A stretch of 64,000 bases of DNA from Dehalococcoidia bacterium (GTDB lineage Bacteria > Chloroflexota > Dehalococcoidia > Lucifugimonadales > UBA1123). Positions 34,949 to 44,450 of the stretch are shown piece by piece (the first letter of the stretch is position 1; each line of letters begins with the position of its first letter). Both the position numbers and the translations under genes were made by a program. The stretch is from NCBI GenBank assembly GCA_021295915.1, contig JAGWBK010000004.1, forward strand, positions 31,616 to 95,615. The letters run 5' to 3'. The notes beneath the pieces are model-generated. The model had not been told where the DNA came from. It saw nothing but the letters and a program-made list of their open reading frames with translations, and did not search any database.

Positions 34949-35387
34949 TCCAGGGGTCTGTGGCCCTGGAATAGTCGACCAGATCCGCCTCGTCGAAGAA
35001 CAGGGCTACTTCACGTGCCGCCGACTCCACTGAGTCAGAGCCGTGTACGAGGTTCCGGCCGATGTCGATACCGAAGTCGCCCCTGACCGTCCCGGGAGGC
35101 GATTCCGCCGGATTTGTCGCACCCATCGTCTTTCTGACGATCCCGACGGCACCGTTTCCCTGCACAGCCAAGGCCACTATCGGCCCTGACGTTATGAAGG
35201 ACACCAGGCCCTCGAAGAAGGGCTTGCCGACATGCTCACCATAGTGCTGATTCGCAAGCACTTGCGACACCTGCATGAGTTTCATGCCGGTAATCTTAAG
35301 ACCGGTCTTCTCAAGTCTGTTTACGATCTCGCCAATGAGCCCTCTCTGGACTGCGTCTGGCTTTAGTAGCACGAGTGTGGTTTCCAA
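34938..35387 (-). CDS. ndk: Nucleoside diphosphate kinase
   Basis: Balances NTP and dNTP pools by phosphate transfer through a histidine. The 149 residues start METTLVLLKPDAVQRGLIGE and carry the active-site NLVHGSDS (His115), with RKTMGATNP in the nucleotide pocket. Length is normal. It lies downstream of tsaE and tsaB on the same strand, 32 bases after tsaB, and is convergent with rsfS. Confidence 0.96.
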   Translation of the reverse strand: METTLVLLKPDAVQRGLIGEIVNRLEKTGLKITGMKLMQVSQVLANQHYGEHVGKPFFEGLVSFITSGPIVALAVQGNGAVGIVRKTMGATNPAESPPGTVRGDFGIDIGRNLVHGSDSVESAAREVALFFDEADLVDYSRATDPWITE

Positions 35388-35419
35388 TTAACGTCCTTCT
35401 AATGTAATTGTTGACCAGG

Positions 35420-36106
35420 TTAGCTGACTGTCTGACCCCAGCGGCGTGCGGCTGAGGCTATCTGAGAGCTTCTGAGGTATATGGGTTCGACCGTGCTGGG
35501 ATCGACAGTCTCACCGTTCTGGAGCTTCCTGTAGCCCATGTTCGCAATGGTTGAGACTCGCCGTGTTGGAGGATGGGAGTTGAGGACTACGGCATTGCTC
35601 CCGAGGCTGGCAGCCAGTTGCTCCTCGACGTCTGACACAGCCTCGCCGCAGTACAGCACGCCTGGCCCTGTATGGTTGAGGAACTCTTCAAGCGCGCTTA
35701 CTTGCAGTGCCAGTTCGTCTGAGTTCCCATCTGTACGCCCTACGTACAGGCGGTTTCGACCCGCAGTAGTGATGGCGCATATGGGCATTCCAAGGCCCCT
35801 ATACGGTTCGACCTCGATCTCCAGAGTGCCAACTGTGACTAGTGGAATTCCCCTGGTCGAGGCGATCGCCTTTGCTGTGCTCATCCCAACCCTAAGCGCG
35901 CTGAACGCTCCAGGGCCGGACGCCACAAAGACTGCAGTCAAGTCTGGAATGCGCGACTTTGCCTGTTCAAGTGCCCTGTTAATCGCCGGGGTCAACTCAA
36001 CGGAGTGATTGCGTTCAGAGCGCCACGAAATCTCGATTCGCGACTCGCCTTCCACCGACAAGCCGACGGAGGCGTACCTGGTTGAGGTGTCTATCTGAAG
36101 TTCCAA
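35420..36106 (-). CDS. tsaB: tRNA threonylcarbamoyladenosine protein TsaB
   Basis: 228 residues. ASKHA-fold partner and scaffold of TsaD in t6A37 synthesis. Motifs: LQIDTSTRYASVGL, then SGPGAFSALRVGMSTAKAIAS, the family's signature loop. Encoded four bases after tsaE, so the two probably share a transcript; TsaD is 16 kb away at 18829. Confidence 0.93.
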   Translation of the reverse strand: MELQIDTSTRYASVGLSVEGESRIEISWRSERNHSVELTPAINRALEQAKSRIPDLTAVFVASGPGAFSALRVGMSTAKAIASTRGIPLVTVGTLEIEVEPYRGLGMPICAITTAGRNRLYVGRTDGNSDELALQVSALEEFLNHTGPGVLYCGEAVSDVEEQLAASLGSNAVVLNSHPPTRRVSTIANMGYRKLQNGETVDPSTVEPIYLRSSQIASAARRWGQTVS

Positions 36107-36110
36107 CAGA

Positions 36111-36584
36111 CTACGAAGACTTGCTGAGTTGTGTCAGGGCTTCAAAAATCGCGCCGTGGCTATTGACTGCACTCTGAACGTTGAACTCCCTCTCATCGTC
36201 AGAAATGCTGGTGATTCGCACCAGAAGGTGCCCCTCTGGAAAGTAGCCGGGAGCCTTGTCAGCCCACTCGATTACGCAGACGCCGTCGCCGTACAGGTAG
36301 TCGTCCAGCCCCAATCCGTCTACCTCGTGGAAGGTGTCGAGGCGGTAGAGGTCCATATGGTAGACAGGAATGTTGGCTCGGTACTCGTTGACCAGCACAA
36401 ACGTTGGACTCCGAGCGTATTCGGGTGACCCGAGTCCCCACACAATTCCCTGGGTGAGTGTGGTCTTTCCGGCTCCAAGGCTTCCCGACAGAAGCACGAT
36501 GTCGCCAGGCCTGACATTCGAGCCGATCGCCCGGCCGACATCATGGGTCATCGAAGTGGAGTGTGAGTGGAGACTGATGTGCAT
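36111..36584 (-). CDS. tsaE: tRNA threonylcarbamoyladenosine ATPase TsaE
   Basis: 157 residues. P-loop ATPase regulating the TsaB-TsaD complex. Walker A is LSGSLGAGKTTLTQG; downstream come SPTFVLVNEY and HMDLYRLD, and the Walker B-like VCVIEWADKAP. First gene of the tsaE-tsaB-ndk group; divergent from the phosphoesterase at 36715. Confidence 0.94.
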   Translation of the reverse strand: MHISLHSHSTSMTHDVGRAIGSNVRPGDIVLLSGSLGAGKTTLTQGIVWGLGSPEYARSPTFVLVNEYRANIPVYHMDLYRLDTFHEVDGLGLDDYLYGDGVCVIEWADKAPGYFPEGHLLVRITSISDDEREFNVQSAVNSHGAIFEALTQLSKSS

Positions 36585-36714
36585 GGAGTATTCTGATCGA
36601 ATTTCCCTCGGTAGTATCCGATTCGAGGGCAGGGTAGGTTATGTCGATCGGTGGTCCCTCCCAACTCGTGTATTATATTCAGGCTGACTTAGCTCCAACA
36701 AGGCGAGGCACCGA

Positions 36715-37452
36715 TTGAAGGCTCTGATAGTCTCAGACGTCCACAGCAACCTGGAAGCGTTTTCCAGTGTTATAGAGGATGCAAGGGACCGAGCAGGTTT
36801 CGATGAAATCTGGTCGCTGGGAGACCTGGTGGGATACGGTCCCGACCCGGCGGCTGTTATCGACCTCATCCGCGAACACGACCACCGTGCCGTTGCAGGG
36901 AATCACGATCTGGCCAGCATCGGTAAGTTGAGCCTTGAGGCCTTCAATGAACACGCCGCCGCGGCCAATACCTGGACGGCTCAGGTGCTGGATCAGGACA
37001 GGATTCAATTCCTCGGTGAACAGCCCCTCAGCCTGGAAATTGACGAGTTCACGATCGTCCACGGCAGCCCTCGTGACCCGATATGGGAATATGTGGTCTC
37101 CGAACGCGCCGCCGTGGCCTGCTTCAACCACTTCGACACTTACTGGTGCCTGGTCGGACACTCCCATGTCCCGTTCATTTGCCGCATGTCGGAAGACACC
37201 AGGGGAGCGCGCTTCTTCTCGCCGGTGTATGGGACACCGTATCCGTTGGAGGACCAGCGGCTGATAGTTAACCCCGGCGGGTTAGGACAGCCGCGGGACG
37301 GCGATCCCAGGGCGCCTTACGCCATTTATGACTCCGACGACGAGACCGTCACACACTTCCGGGTTGAGTACGACATCTCGGCAACCCAGCAAAAGATGCG
37401 CTTACACGGCCTGCCGCAGTTTCTCATCGACCGGCTGGCGGTCGGTCACTAG
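36715..37452 (+). CDS. YfcE/calcineurin-like metallophosphoesterase
   Basis: 245 residues from TTG 36715. The metal-binding set is visible: LIVSDVHSNLEAF (D-x-H), WSLGDLVGYGPDP (GDxVGYGP), VAGNHDLA (GNHD) and LVGHSHVPF (GHTH-type). Members of this subgroup hydrolyse phosphodiesters; the substrate is unknown. GGCGAGG precedes the TTG. A TATTATATT stretch at 36671-36679 may include a -10. The end overlaps the opposite-strand gene at 37449 by four bases. Confidence 0.9.
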   Translation: MKALIVSDVHSNLEAFSSVIEDARDRAGFDEIWSLGDLVGYGPDPAAVIDLIREHDHRAVAGNHDLASIGKLSLEAFNEHAAAANTWTAQVLDQDRIQFLGEQPLSLEIDEFTIVHGSPRDPIWEYVVSERAAVACFNHFDTYWCLVGHSHVPFICRMSEDTRGARFFSPVYGTPYPLEDQRLIVNPGGLGQPRDGDPRAPYAIYDSDDETVTHFRVEYDISATQQKMRLHGLPQFLIDRLAVGH

Positions 37453-38180
37453 TCTTCGTTTCTGGGCGCAGAGGGCGAAAGGCCCCTCGCCTCGGACTTG
37501 CGGCGAGGTGGAAGCCCGCGGATCGACTTGACCAACTGCTTGACCAGCGCCTCATCATCCAGAGGGACCACGAGTCCATCGACTCCTGCATCCCTCAAGG
37601 CCATGAGGTCAGCATCAGATACAGCTTCACGCGCCTGTACAAGCATAACCCCACCAATCGAGGCGCCAACCTTCACAACGTTGACCAGTGTGCCGAAGTT
37701 AATTCCGCCTGTGCCGGTTCCCGAGGTATTGAGCGATCCATCTACCTTCAGGGACCTGAGCGCGGCCCCTGTCAGTCGATCGACAGGCTCATCGGTAGTG
37801 ACGATGGTTCCGAGGTCAGGATGGCCCACTACGCCAGCGGGAGCAGAAGATTCGATCACGAGATAGTCGCAGCCAGCATCGATCAACGCATCGAGGTCGT
37901 CGTTGCCCAAGCTACTGCCGTTGGCTCCCCACACCGTGTCATCCGGCACACCGGTTCCGGCGGCATCGAGCACCGCCCTGGCCTCTGAGTCTGAGAAAAC
38001 GATCGCGTCAACACCGTCAGGTAGCCCACTGGCGATGAGAGAAGCAGACTCACTCGCCGCAGTACTACCAATCAACGCCATAGTGGGTGGGGACTCGACT
38101 CGGCCGGTCAGCGCCCCGAATCCGATCGGCTGTGCCGACTGCTGACCAAGTCTTTCAATCAATTCGATAAGTTTGCTCAT
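37449..38180 (-). CDS. Conserved-looking hypothetical protein, possible TIM-barrel
   Basis: 243 residues not assigned to a family. It shows alternating strand-helix pieces ending in repeated phrases such as ALIDAGCDYLVIES and ALRDAGVDGLVVPLDD, typical of the later strands of a (beta-alpha)8 barrel, followed by a basic tail (LPPRRKSEARG). No catalytic motif recognised. No signal peptide. Divergent from the esterase at 38319. Confidence 0.6.
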   Translation of the reverse strand: MSKLIELIERLGQQSAQPIGFGALTGRVESPPTMALIGSTAASESASLIASGLPDGVDAIVFSDSEARAVLDAAGTGVPDDTVWGANGSSLGNDDLDALIDAGCDYLVIESSAPAGVVGHPDLGTIVTTDEPVDRLTGAALRSLKVDGSLNTSGTGTGGINFGTLVNVVKVGASIGGVMLVQAREAVSDADLMALRDAGVDGLVVPLDDEALVKQLVKSIRGLPPRRKSEARGLSPSAPRNED

Positions 38181-38318
38181 CCTCGGTAAGTTTCCTCTCG
38201 CCTTTGCGTACTCTCTGGACTGCGTGCGATTCTAATTGCTGGTACGTAGAGCGTTCAAGTGTGATGTTGCCAAAGGGTGAAGGCGGTATTACCCTATCCG
38301 CCGACACAGGAGGGCTAA

Positions 38319-39011
38319 TTGCAGGCTCGACAGATCGACGGCAACTCACTTACGTACCTGATAGTCGAACCAGACGACTTCGACCCTCAGCAGGAATATC
38401 CCGCGGTTGTCCTGCTCCACGGTTACGGAGCTAGCATGAGAGACCTCGCTGGTCTGTCTACAATGCTCGACCGTACAGGCTACCTCTACTTCTTCCCAAA
38501 CGCTCCCATCCAGTTTCCGATCGCTCCCAATGTGACCGGCTACGCTTGGACGCCCTCAGGAGGTTCAGCGGATGTTCATACTGCAGAGAGGGCAGCGGAA
38601 CGGGCCGAAGAGCTCCTCGTAGGCTTCTACGACGAGATTGAGGAACGTCACGGTGTTACCGACGGCGGCATCGTCATGGGTGGCTTCTCTCAGGGTGGCA
38701 TGATGACGTATAGGTTCGGTCTTCCGAGACCCGATAAGTTCCCCGGCCTGGTCATACTCAGCGGAAGAGTGTCCAACCCTGAGGGAATATCAGGACGTCT
38801 GCCCGAACACAGGGACCAGCCCATTTTTGTAGCTCATGGGACACAGGACACAGTAATTGGCGTAGAACACGCTCGGACTTCCAGGGACTTCCTTACTGAG
38901 AGCGGCTACTCCCCTGAGTACCATGAGTATCACATCGCCCATGAGATCAACAACGAAGTCATGGCTGACCTGGGCTCCTGGCTCAGAAATGTCATGCCTC
39001 CGCTCAGATAA
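38319..39011 (+). CDS. Alpha/beta-hydrolase, phospholipase/carboxylesterase family
   Basis: 230 residues. Oxyanion region LLHGYGASMRDL, nucleophile elbow GGFSQGGM (Ser), acid in HGTQDTVI (Asp) and base in HIAHEI (His), the full triad of the Abhydrolase_2 family that cleaves acyl esters. No signal peptide, so probably cytoplasmic. TTG 38319 is the start, with AGGAGGGC seven bases upstream. Confidence 0.9.
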   Translation: MQARQIDGNSLTYLIVEPDDFDPQQEYPAVVLLHGYGASMRDLAGLSTMLDRTGYLYFFPNAPIQFPIAPNVTGYAWTPSGGSADVHTAERAAERAEELLVGFYDEIEERHGVTDGGIVMGGFSQGGMMTYRFGLPRPDKFPGLVILSGRVSNPEGISGRLPEHRDQPIFVAHGTQDTVIGVEHARTSRDFLTESGYSPEYHEYHIAHEINNEVMADLGSWLRNVMPPLR

Positions 39012-39076
39012 ACACAGCAGACGTGGACCCTGCATTGGTCCAGGACATTTGATAGACCGCCAGTTCATAGGAGCGC

Positions 39077-39826
39077 ATGATGCCAACGTACCGCGTAAAC
39101 AACATATTTGCTAAGAACCGGGAAGGGAAGAAAGGCCTTGGTCTGGGGCTCGTTTATCCGTCTTCAGAAGCCATAGAGCTAGTCGGCATGCTCGGTGGTT
39201 TCGACTACATAAACCTGGACGGCGAGCATGGGCTCTTCTCACCGGAGTCTATCGACGCTATGGTCCGGGCCGCAGACGGCTACGGTCTCACTGTGACCGC
39301 CAGGGTCCCAAACCTCATGTCTTCAACGATCAACCAGTTCCTTGATCGTGGGGTCATCGGTGTACTTGGGCCCCACGTAGATACTGCCGAGCAGGCTAAG
39401 CAGCTTGTAGACGCCTGCCGATTCGTACCCGACGGACAGCGCAGCTGGGGTGGCGGTCGAGGCACCTTCTACAATGACGGAGGCCTACTTGACCAGCCAG
39501 GCTTGAAGCGCACCGAGTATATGAAGCTCGCCAATGAGAACATGCTGGTCATGGCGCAGCTCGAGACTGCGACCGCGTTCTCAAATCTCGACGAAATCCT
39601 TGCAGTAGACGGCATCGACGCCTTCGCTTGGGGGTCAAACGACCTGGCGCAGTCTATGGGATATCCTGGTCAACCTGATCATCCCGAAGTCAAGGCGGCG
39701 GAAGCCTCGGTGGAAGATCGTATCCACGCCGCTGGGCGTAAGATGTCTACGGATATATCATCTGCGATCAATCTGCCTGAACTGATCCTGAGTGGGGCCA
39801 GGACATATCTCGAAGCTAACTCATAG
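39077..39826 (+). CDS. HpcH/HpaI-family class II aldolase
   Basis: 249 residues of the metal-dependent HpaI/2-keto-3-deoxy-sugar-acid aldolase type: LGLGLVYPSSEAIELVG, YINLDGEHGLFS with acidic metal-site residues, GVIGVLGPHVDTAEQAKQ and AWGSNDLAQSMG. It cleaves a 4-hydroxy-2-oxo acid to pyruvate plus an aldehyde; the substrate is undetermined. It precedes an alcohol dehydrogenase and an aldo/keto reductase on the same strand with short gaps (20 and 18 bases), suggesting an operon handling sugar acids or aromatic breakdown products. Confidence 0.9.
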   Translation: MMPTYRVNNIFAKNREGKKGLGLGLVYPSSEAIELVGMLGGFDYINLDGEHGLFSPESIDAMVRAADGYGLTVTARVPNLMSSTINQFLDRGVIGVLGPHVDTAEQAKQLVDACRFVPDGQRSWGGGRGTFYNDGGLLDQPGLKRTEYMKLANENMLVMAQLETATAFSNLDEILAVDGIDAFAWGSNDLAQSMGYPGQPDHPEVKAAEASVEDRIHAAGRKMSTDISSAINLPELILSGARTYLEANS

Positions 39827-39846
39827 CATTACCAGGAGGGCACGAC

Positions 39847-40887
39847 ATGGCGACGATGCGTGGCGCATTTTTCGACGGCGACGGAGGCATGGAAGTCAGA
39901 GACATTCCGAGACCCGAAGTGGGCAGGGGTGACGTAGTCGTTCGCGTCCGGTCCGTCGGCATATGCGGGTCTGACCTTCAGATGAATGTCGACAAGACTG
40001 AACCCGACAAGCTGCCGGCTGGACACGAGGTCGCCGGGGAGGTCGTCGAAATTGGGGATGATGTGGATTCGGCTCTGCTCGGAGAGCGCGTGGCCATTGA
40101 GATCATTGGGCACGGTCGCGCCTGCACTACCTGCTGGTACTGCCGGCAGGGACAGTTTCGAGCGTGCCAGAACATGGCCCCGAGTGAGGGCGGCGGCTTC
40201 GCAGAGTATATGAAGCGCCGTGCAATTGGTTGCTACCCTGTCGGAAACCTGACGTGGGAAGAAGCCGCGCTGGTCGAACCTCTCGCCGTCTCGGTACACG
40301 GGGTACGCCGTGGGCAGATGCAGGGCGGGGAAGTGGTAGCTGTCCTTGGGAGCGGCAACATTGGCCTGACGTCCATCGCGGCGGCCAAGGCTCTCGGCGC
40401 AGGCAAAGTGATCGCAACCGCCCGCTACGAGCAGCAGGCTACTATGGCAAAGTTGCTAGGCGCTGACGAGGTGTACTCGGATCGGGGCCCAGACTTCTGG
40501 GACGCAGTTGCAGAATCCACCGGCGGGCGTGGAGCCGACCTTACAATCGAGACCGTCGGCGGACACCAGTCCGCCACCGCTGCCCAGGCAGTGGAGGTAA
40601 CCCGTGTACAGGGACGAATCGTCGTCGTAGGCGGCTTTCGCAGGCCATTCGAGTTCGATTTCCTGACACCGATGCTCAAGGAGCAGTCGATAGTCTTTTC
40701 ATCGTGCTACAGCGTCCTCGACGGCCGGCATGACTACGAGCTCGCCATCGATATGATCGCTAGTGGGAAGACAGACCTCGAACAGATGGTAACCCATAAG
40801 TACGGCCTTGAAGACATCCAGAGCGCGTTCGAGACCGCCTACGACAAGAACAGCGGATCTGTGAAGGTACAGATCCTCCAGAACTAG
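39847..40887 (+). CDS. Zinc-dependent medium-chain alcohol/polyol dehydrogenase
   Basis: 346 residues. The catalytic-zinc motif GICGSDLQMN and GHEVAGEVVEIG, the four-Cys structural zinc loop around CTTCWYCRQGQFRACQN, and the NAD-binding AVLGSGNIGLTSIAAAK show a threonine/sorbitol-dehydrogenase-like enzyme. It probably oxidises a polyol or hydroxy-acid derived substrate with NAD(P). AGGAGGG precedes the ATG. Middle gene of the aldolase-dehydrogenase-reductase group. Confidence 0.92.
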   Translation: MATMRGAFFDGDGGMEVRDIPRPEVGRGDVVVRVRSVGICGSDLQMNVDKTEPDKLPAGHEVAGEVVEIGDDVDSALLGERVAIEIIGHGRACTTCWYCRQGQFRACQNMAPSEGGGFAEYMKRRAIGCYPVGNLTWEEAALVEPLAVSVHGVRRGQMQGGEVVAVLGSGNIGLTSIAAAKALGAGKVIATARYEQQATMAKLLGADEVYSDRGPDFWDAVAESTGGRGADLTIETVGGHQSATAAQAVEVTRVQGRIVVVGGFRRPFEFDFLTPMLKEQSIVFSSCYSVLDGRHDYELAIDMIASGKTDLEQMVTHKYGLEDIQSAFETAYDKNSGSVKVQILQN

Positions 40888-40905
40888 AGACCACAGGGGA
40901 CGCGA

Positions 40906-41856
40906 ATGCTATATAGGAAATTCGGCTCATCGGACCTCGAGACCTCCGTCGTTGGATTCGGAGGGTGGCCCATGGGCCGTGGCCACTACGGGTCTTTTGA
41001 CGAACAGCAGGTGATCAATTCAATCCACCGGTCGATGGACCTCGGCGTTACGCTCTTCGACACGGCAGCCGTTTACGGCTGGGGCGAAGGAGAGAAACTA
41101 CTTGGCAGGGCCGTCGAAGGCAGGCGACAGGACATCGTAATCGTCAGCAAGGGAGGCCTCTCGTGGGAAGAGCCCGGCGCGCCGTCGCAGCGTGACAGCT
41201 CTCGTGAGGCGCTGGAGAGGTCGTTGAACGAGAGCCTGACAAGGTTGGGCACAGACTACCTGGATCTCTTCCTGATTCACTGGCCTGATGAATCGCGACC
41301 AATGTCCGAGCCAATGGAAGCCTTCTCAGATTTCCAACGGCAGGGCAAAATCAGGTACGGCGGAGTGAGCAACTTCAGCCCCCAGCAGATGGCTGAATGC
41401 CTGGAAGTATTCCCAATCGTCACCAACCAGGTTGGCTACCACCTGTTCGACTTCAGGCCCGAGCCCGAGATCGTCCCTTTCTGCCGGGACAATGGAATGG
41501 GAATCATGGCCTACGGCTCTCTGGCTCACGGCCTTCTGACGGGTACCATGACGCCTGACACCACCTTCGAAGACGACGACTGGCGCCGGAGCCTTATGGC
41601 TTTCGGTCAGCCGCTGTTCAAGGGCCAAAACTTCCTCGACAATCTAGCCAAGGTCAACCACCTGAAGGAAATCGCCGCCGACAAGGGTCTGACTGTTGCC
41701 CAGCTAGCACTCAGCTGGGTTGCCTCCGAATCCACCGTGTCGGTCGCCCTGGTTGGCACCAGACGGCCGGAAGAGATGGAAGAGAACGCGAAAGCCATAG
41801 AGTGGGTGATGACCCCGTCTGAGCGCGAGGAAATTAGGTCAGTCGTAACGGGGTGA
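40906..41856 (+). CDS. Aldo/keto reductase
   Basis: 316 residues. The AKR barrel is shown by GFGGWPMGRGHYG, FDTAAVYGWGEGEKLLG (catalytic Asp and Tyr), IVSKGG (Lys) and LFLIHWPDE (His), then YGGVSNFSPQQM and the C-terminal NADPH-binding ALVGTRRPEEMEENA. Reduces or oxidises a carbonyl or sugar substrate. Last gene of the group that begins at 39077. Confidence 0.93.
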   Translation: MLYRKFGSSDLETSVVGFGGWPMGRGHYGSFDEQQVINSIHRSMDLGVTLFDTAAVYGWGEGEKLLGRAVEGRRQDIVIVSKGGLSWEEPGAPSQRDSSREALERSLNESLTRLGTDYLDLFLIHWPDESRPMSEPMEAFSDFQRQGKIRYGGVSNFSPQQMAECLEVFPIVTNQVGYHLFDFRPEPEIVPFCRDNGMGIMAYGSLAHGLLTGTMTPDTTFEDDDWRRSLMAFGQPLFKGQNFLDNLAKVNHLKEIAADKGLTVAQLALSWVASESTVSVALVGTRRPEEMEENAKAIEWVMTPSEREEIRSVVTG

Positions 41857-41892
41857 ACTCCCCTCACGGGGGGCCTTACGCTAGCTAGAGTT

Positions 41893-41910
41893 CCGAGGCG
41901 TCCGCCTCGG
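41893..41910. terminator. Hairpin between convergent genes, possible terminator
   Basis: CCGAGGCG-TC-CGCCTCGG forms a strong stem, realistically a six-bp stem with a six-base loop. It sits 37 bases after the aldo/keto reductase stop and before the end of the opposite-strand MMPL gene. There is no T-run on either side, so intrinsic termination is uncertain. The rest of the 180-base gap shows only a weak CCCC/GGGG hairpin at its start. Confidence 0.35.
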
Positions 41911-42036
41911 GGTATCTAATTGTGGCATGGGCCGCGTTGTTGGACACCATGCCACGATCGAGTGCCCGGGTAGTCTCGTAGCCGGCCGCGTAGTCAGGAG
42001 GTACTTCTCTGCGTCCTGGCGACCCTGCTCCCGTCC

Positions 42037-44325
42037 CTAGTGCTCTTCAGGTGCTTCCACACGGAGGTCGGGCACCCAATTCAGCCAGGAAGGGAGGTAC
42101 CAGTTACCTCGGCCCAGCACTTCCATGCTCGCCGGCACCAGGATCGAGCGTACGAGCGTGGCATCCAGAAGAACGGCAATTGCGAGCCCGAATCCCATCA
42201 ACTGGTTGACTATGGTCTCCCCAGAAGCAAATGCCCCGAACACGACCACCATTATCAGAGCGGCGCCAGTGATAATCCCCGCAGTAGAACGCAGGCCGTA
42301 GGCCACCGCTTCCGTGTTGTCCTCGGTCTCGTCATACCTCTCCCTGATACGGCTGAGCAGGAAGACGTGGTAGTCCATGGACAGTCCGAAAAGGATTGTA
42401 AACAGGAACAGCGGCAGCCACGCATCGATCACCTCTGCCTGGTCGAAACCAAACAGGCTGGCGCCAATTCCCTTCTGGAACACCAGCACCAGCAGTCCGT
42501 AAGTCGTACCTACTGACAGGAGATTCATGATGATGGCTTTCAATGGGATCACGATCGACCTGAACACCATCATCAGGATGACAAAGCTCAGTCCGAGAAC
42601 AAACGCAAATACGATCGGCGTATAGCGGTCCACTATGCCGTAGAAGTCTGCCGACTCTGCCGTAAGCCCGCCTACGTAGACCTCCGCTGGTACCCCATCA
42701 AATGCTTCGGGAATCAGCTCCTCGCGTAGAGTAGCTATGTCGGCAGTGGCCGCCCGACTCGTCGACTCTCCCGGGAATGGGAGAGTAAGTAAAGCAAGAT
42801 CTCCGGCATCGTTGACCTGTAATACGGGCGGTACAGAGAAGTCGGGCGACGCCACGATTGACTGCTGCAGCTTCCCAATTGCCTGCTGGACAGCTAAGTC
42901 GTTGACGTCGCCGTCGATGACGATCTCAGCTGGATTCAGAACACCCGCGGGGCTCACCTCGCCGACGGAAAACTCCTCCTCCAGGAGCAGGAATGCCTCC
43001 TTGGTCTCGGCACTGTCAGGGAACGTATTTACATCGTTGAGTCCGGTCTTTATGCCATCGATACCCAGGAATCCGAGGTCAAAATAGAACAGAGTGATGA
43101 CGATCATGGGAACGCCAACGGCGAGAATGCTAATCGCAGGGAACCGCGTAACCGCCCGCGTAATGGACTCCCAGAAGCCGTCTACGGACGCCTCAGGCGT
43201 CTTCAGAGAAAACCTCGAAATGAAGGGTACAGTGAGGAAGTCTACCTTGGGGCCAAGTATCGCGAGGACAGCCGGGAGCAAGGTAAGTGTCGCCGCTAGA
43301 GACGCGATTACCACGAGTATGGCCCCTAGAGCGAGCGACTGGTAAAAGGACGCAGGCACAATGAGAAGGCCAATCAGCGCCAGTACCACCGTCGCGCCGC
43401 TGAAGAAGACCGTGCGGCCGGCTGTTCCCCCAGTCTTCGTGACTGCCTCGCGAACTGGAAGTCCTCGTTCCAACTCCTCCTTGAATCGCGACACTATTAA
43501 GAGGGAGTAATCAATTCCCACTGCCAGCCCAATCATGACGACCATCATGGTGACGAAGAAGACGAGCTGGTTGTACTGGCCGACTATCGCAACTGCCGCC
43601 ATTGCAATCACTATGGAGACGATTGCAAGACCAAGGGGCAGCAAAGTTGCTACGACGGCCCCGAACAGCACCAACAGCACTAGCAGCGCCACTGGCACGC
43701 CGAACCGTTCTCCCTTCTCGAGGTCGTGCTGGGCCATCTCGTTGTTTTCGTAGGCGACGCTGGCGTCTCCTCCGATCAAGACAAGGAAGTCGTCAGCCTC
43801 GTTCGCTTCCTCGACCAGATGGAATACGGCCTCGACGTTGGCCGTAGCCTCCTGGGAATCTCCTGAAAGAGTGTAGTGGATCAACGCGGTCCGCCCATCC
43901 GCCGATACCATCAGGGGAAGTACCTGCTCACGGACCTCATCGGGAATGAGCGGCCCCGCCTCAGCCACCTGGTAATAGTGGAAAAACGGCTCGCCGTTGA
44001 TACCGCCAAAAATAGTGTCTGGCCCTAACGAGACGATGGATTGGTGTACGGCTTCTACCTTGGCTCGAAATGCTTCGTCCTGCACAGTCAACGTTGGTGA
44101 CTGCACGATAACGATTTCCGCAAGCCTCTCAGGTCCACGCAGCCTCTCTTCCAGGAGCGCTGCCGCCCTTTCAGACTCGTACCGTCCCGCCAGCCGGAAG
44201 TCAGTTGTAGTTGCGCTCGGCAGCAGGCTTTGAACCAGTCCGAGCCCTACGACAACGATGACAACCCAGACTATGACTGTTACCCACGGCCGCCGTACGC
44301 TGATTTCAGCCAGGAACTCCGTCAA
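42037..44325 (-). CDS. MMPL/RND-superfamily transporter
   Basis: 762 residues with the RND duplication: an N-terminal helix (RRPWVTVIVWVVIVVVGLGL), a large extracytoplasmic loop, five more helices including GIDYSLLIVSRFKEEL, then a second half repeating this with GLSMDYHVFLLSRIRERY. The Asp-Tyr pairs in these helices are the proton-relay positions of MmpL/HpnN-type exporters, which move lipids or other hydrophobic compounds. Complete at both ends and apparently monocistronic. Confidence 0.92.
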   Translation of the reverse strand: MTEFLAEISVRRPWVTVIVWVVIVVVGLGLVQSLLPSATTTDFRLAGRYESERAAALLEERLRGPERLAEIVIVQSPTLTVQDEAFRAKVEAVHQSIVSLGPDTIFGGINGEPFFHYYQVAEAGPLIPDEVREQVLPLMVSADGRTALIHYTLSGDSQEATANVEAVFHLVEEANEADDFLVLIGGDASVAYENNEMAQHDLEKGERFGVPVALLVLLVLFGAVVATLLPLGLAIVSIVIAMAAVAIVGQYNQLVFFVTMMVVMIGLAVGIDYSLLIVSRFKEELERGLPVREAVTKTGGTAGRTVFFSGATVVLALIGLLIVPASFYQSLALGAILVVIASLAATLTLLPAVLAILGPKVDFLTVPFISRFSLKTPEASVDGFWESITRAVTRFPAISILAVGVPMIVITLFYFDLGFLGIDGIKTGLNDVNTFPDSAETKEAFLLLEEEFSVGEVSPAGVLNPAEIVIDGDVNDLAVQQAIGKLQQSIVASPDFSVPPVLQVNDAGDLALLTLPFPGESTSRAATADIATLREELIPEAFDGVPAEVYVGGLTAESADFYGIVDRYTPIVFAFVLGLSFVILMMVFRSIVIPLKAIIMNLLSVGTTYGLLVLVFQKGIGASLFGFDQAEVIDAWLPLFLFTILFGLSMDYHVFLLSRIRERYDETEDNTEAVAYGLRSTAGIITGAALIMVVVFGAFASGETIVNQLMGFGLAIAVLLDATLVRSILVPASMEVLGRGNWYLPSWLNWVPDLRVEAPEEH

Positions 44326-44450
44326 TACTCGCCCCCCTTGCTAGTGCATTACTACAGGGTCATTCCCGCTCCACCCTAGCACAACTGTCTCGCGTAACAT
44401 ACCTCGCTTCTACCACTGTTTTCAGGAACTTTGACCAACAGGTGACGTCA

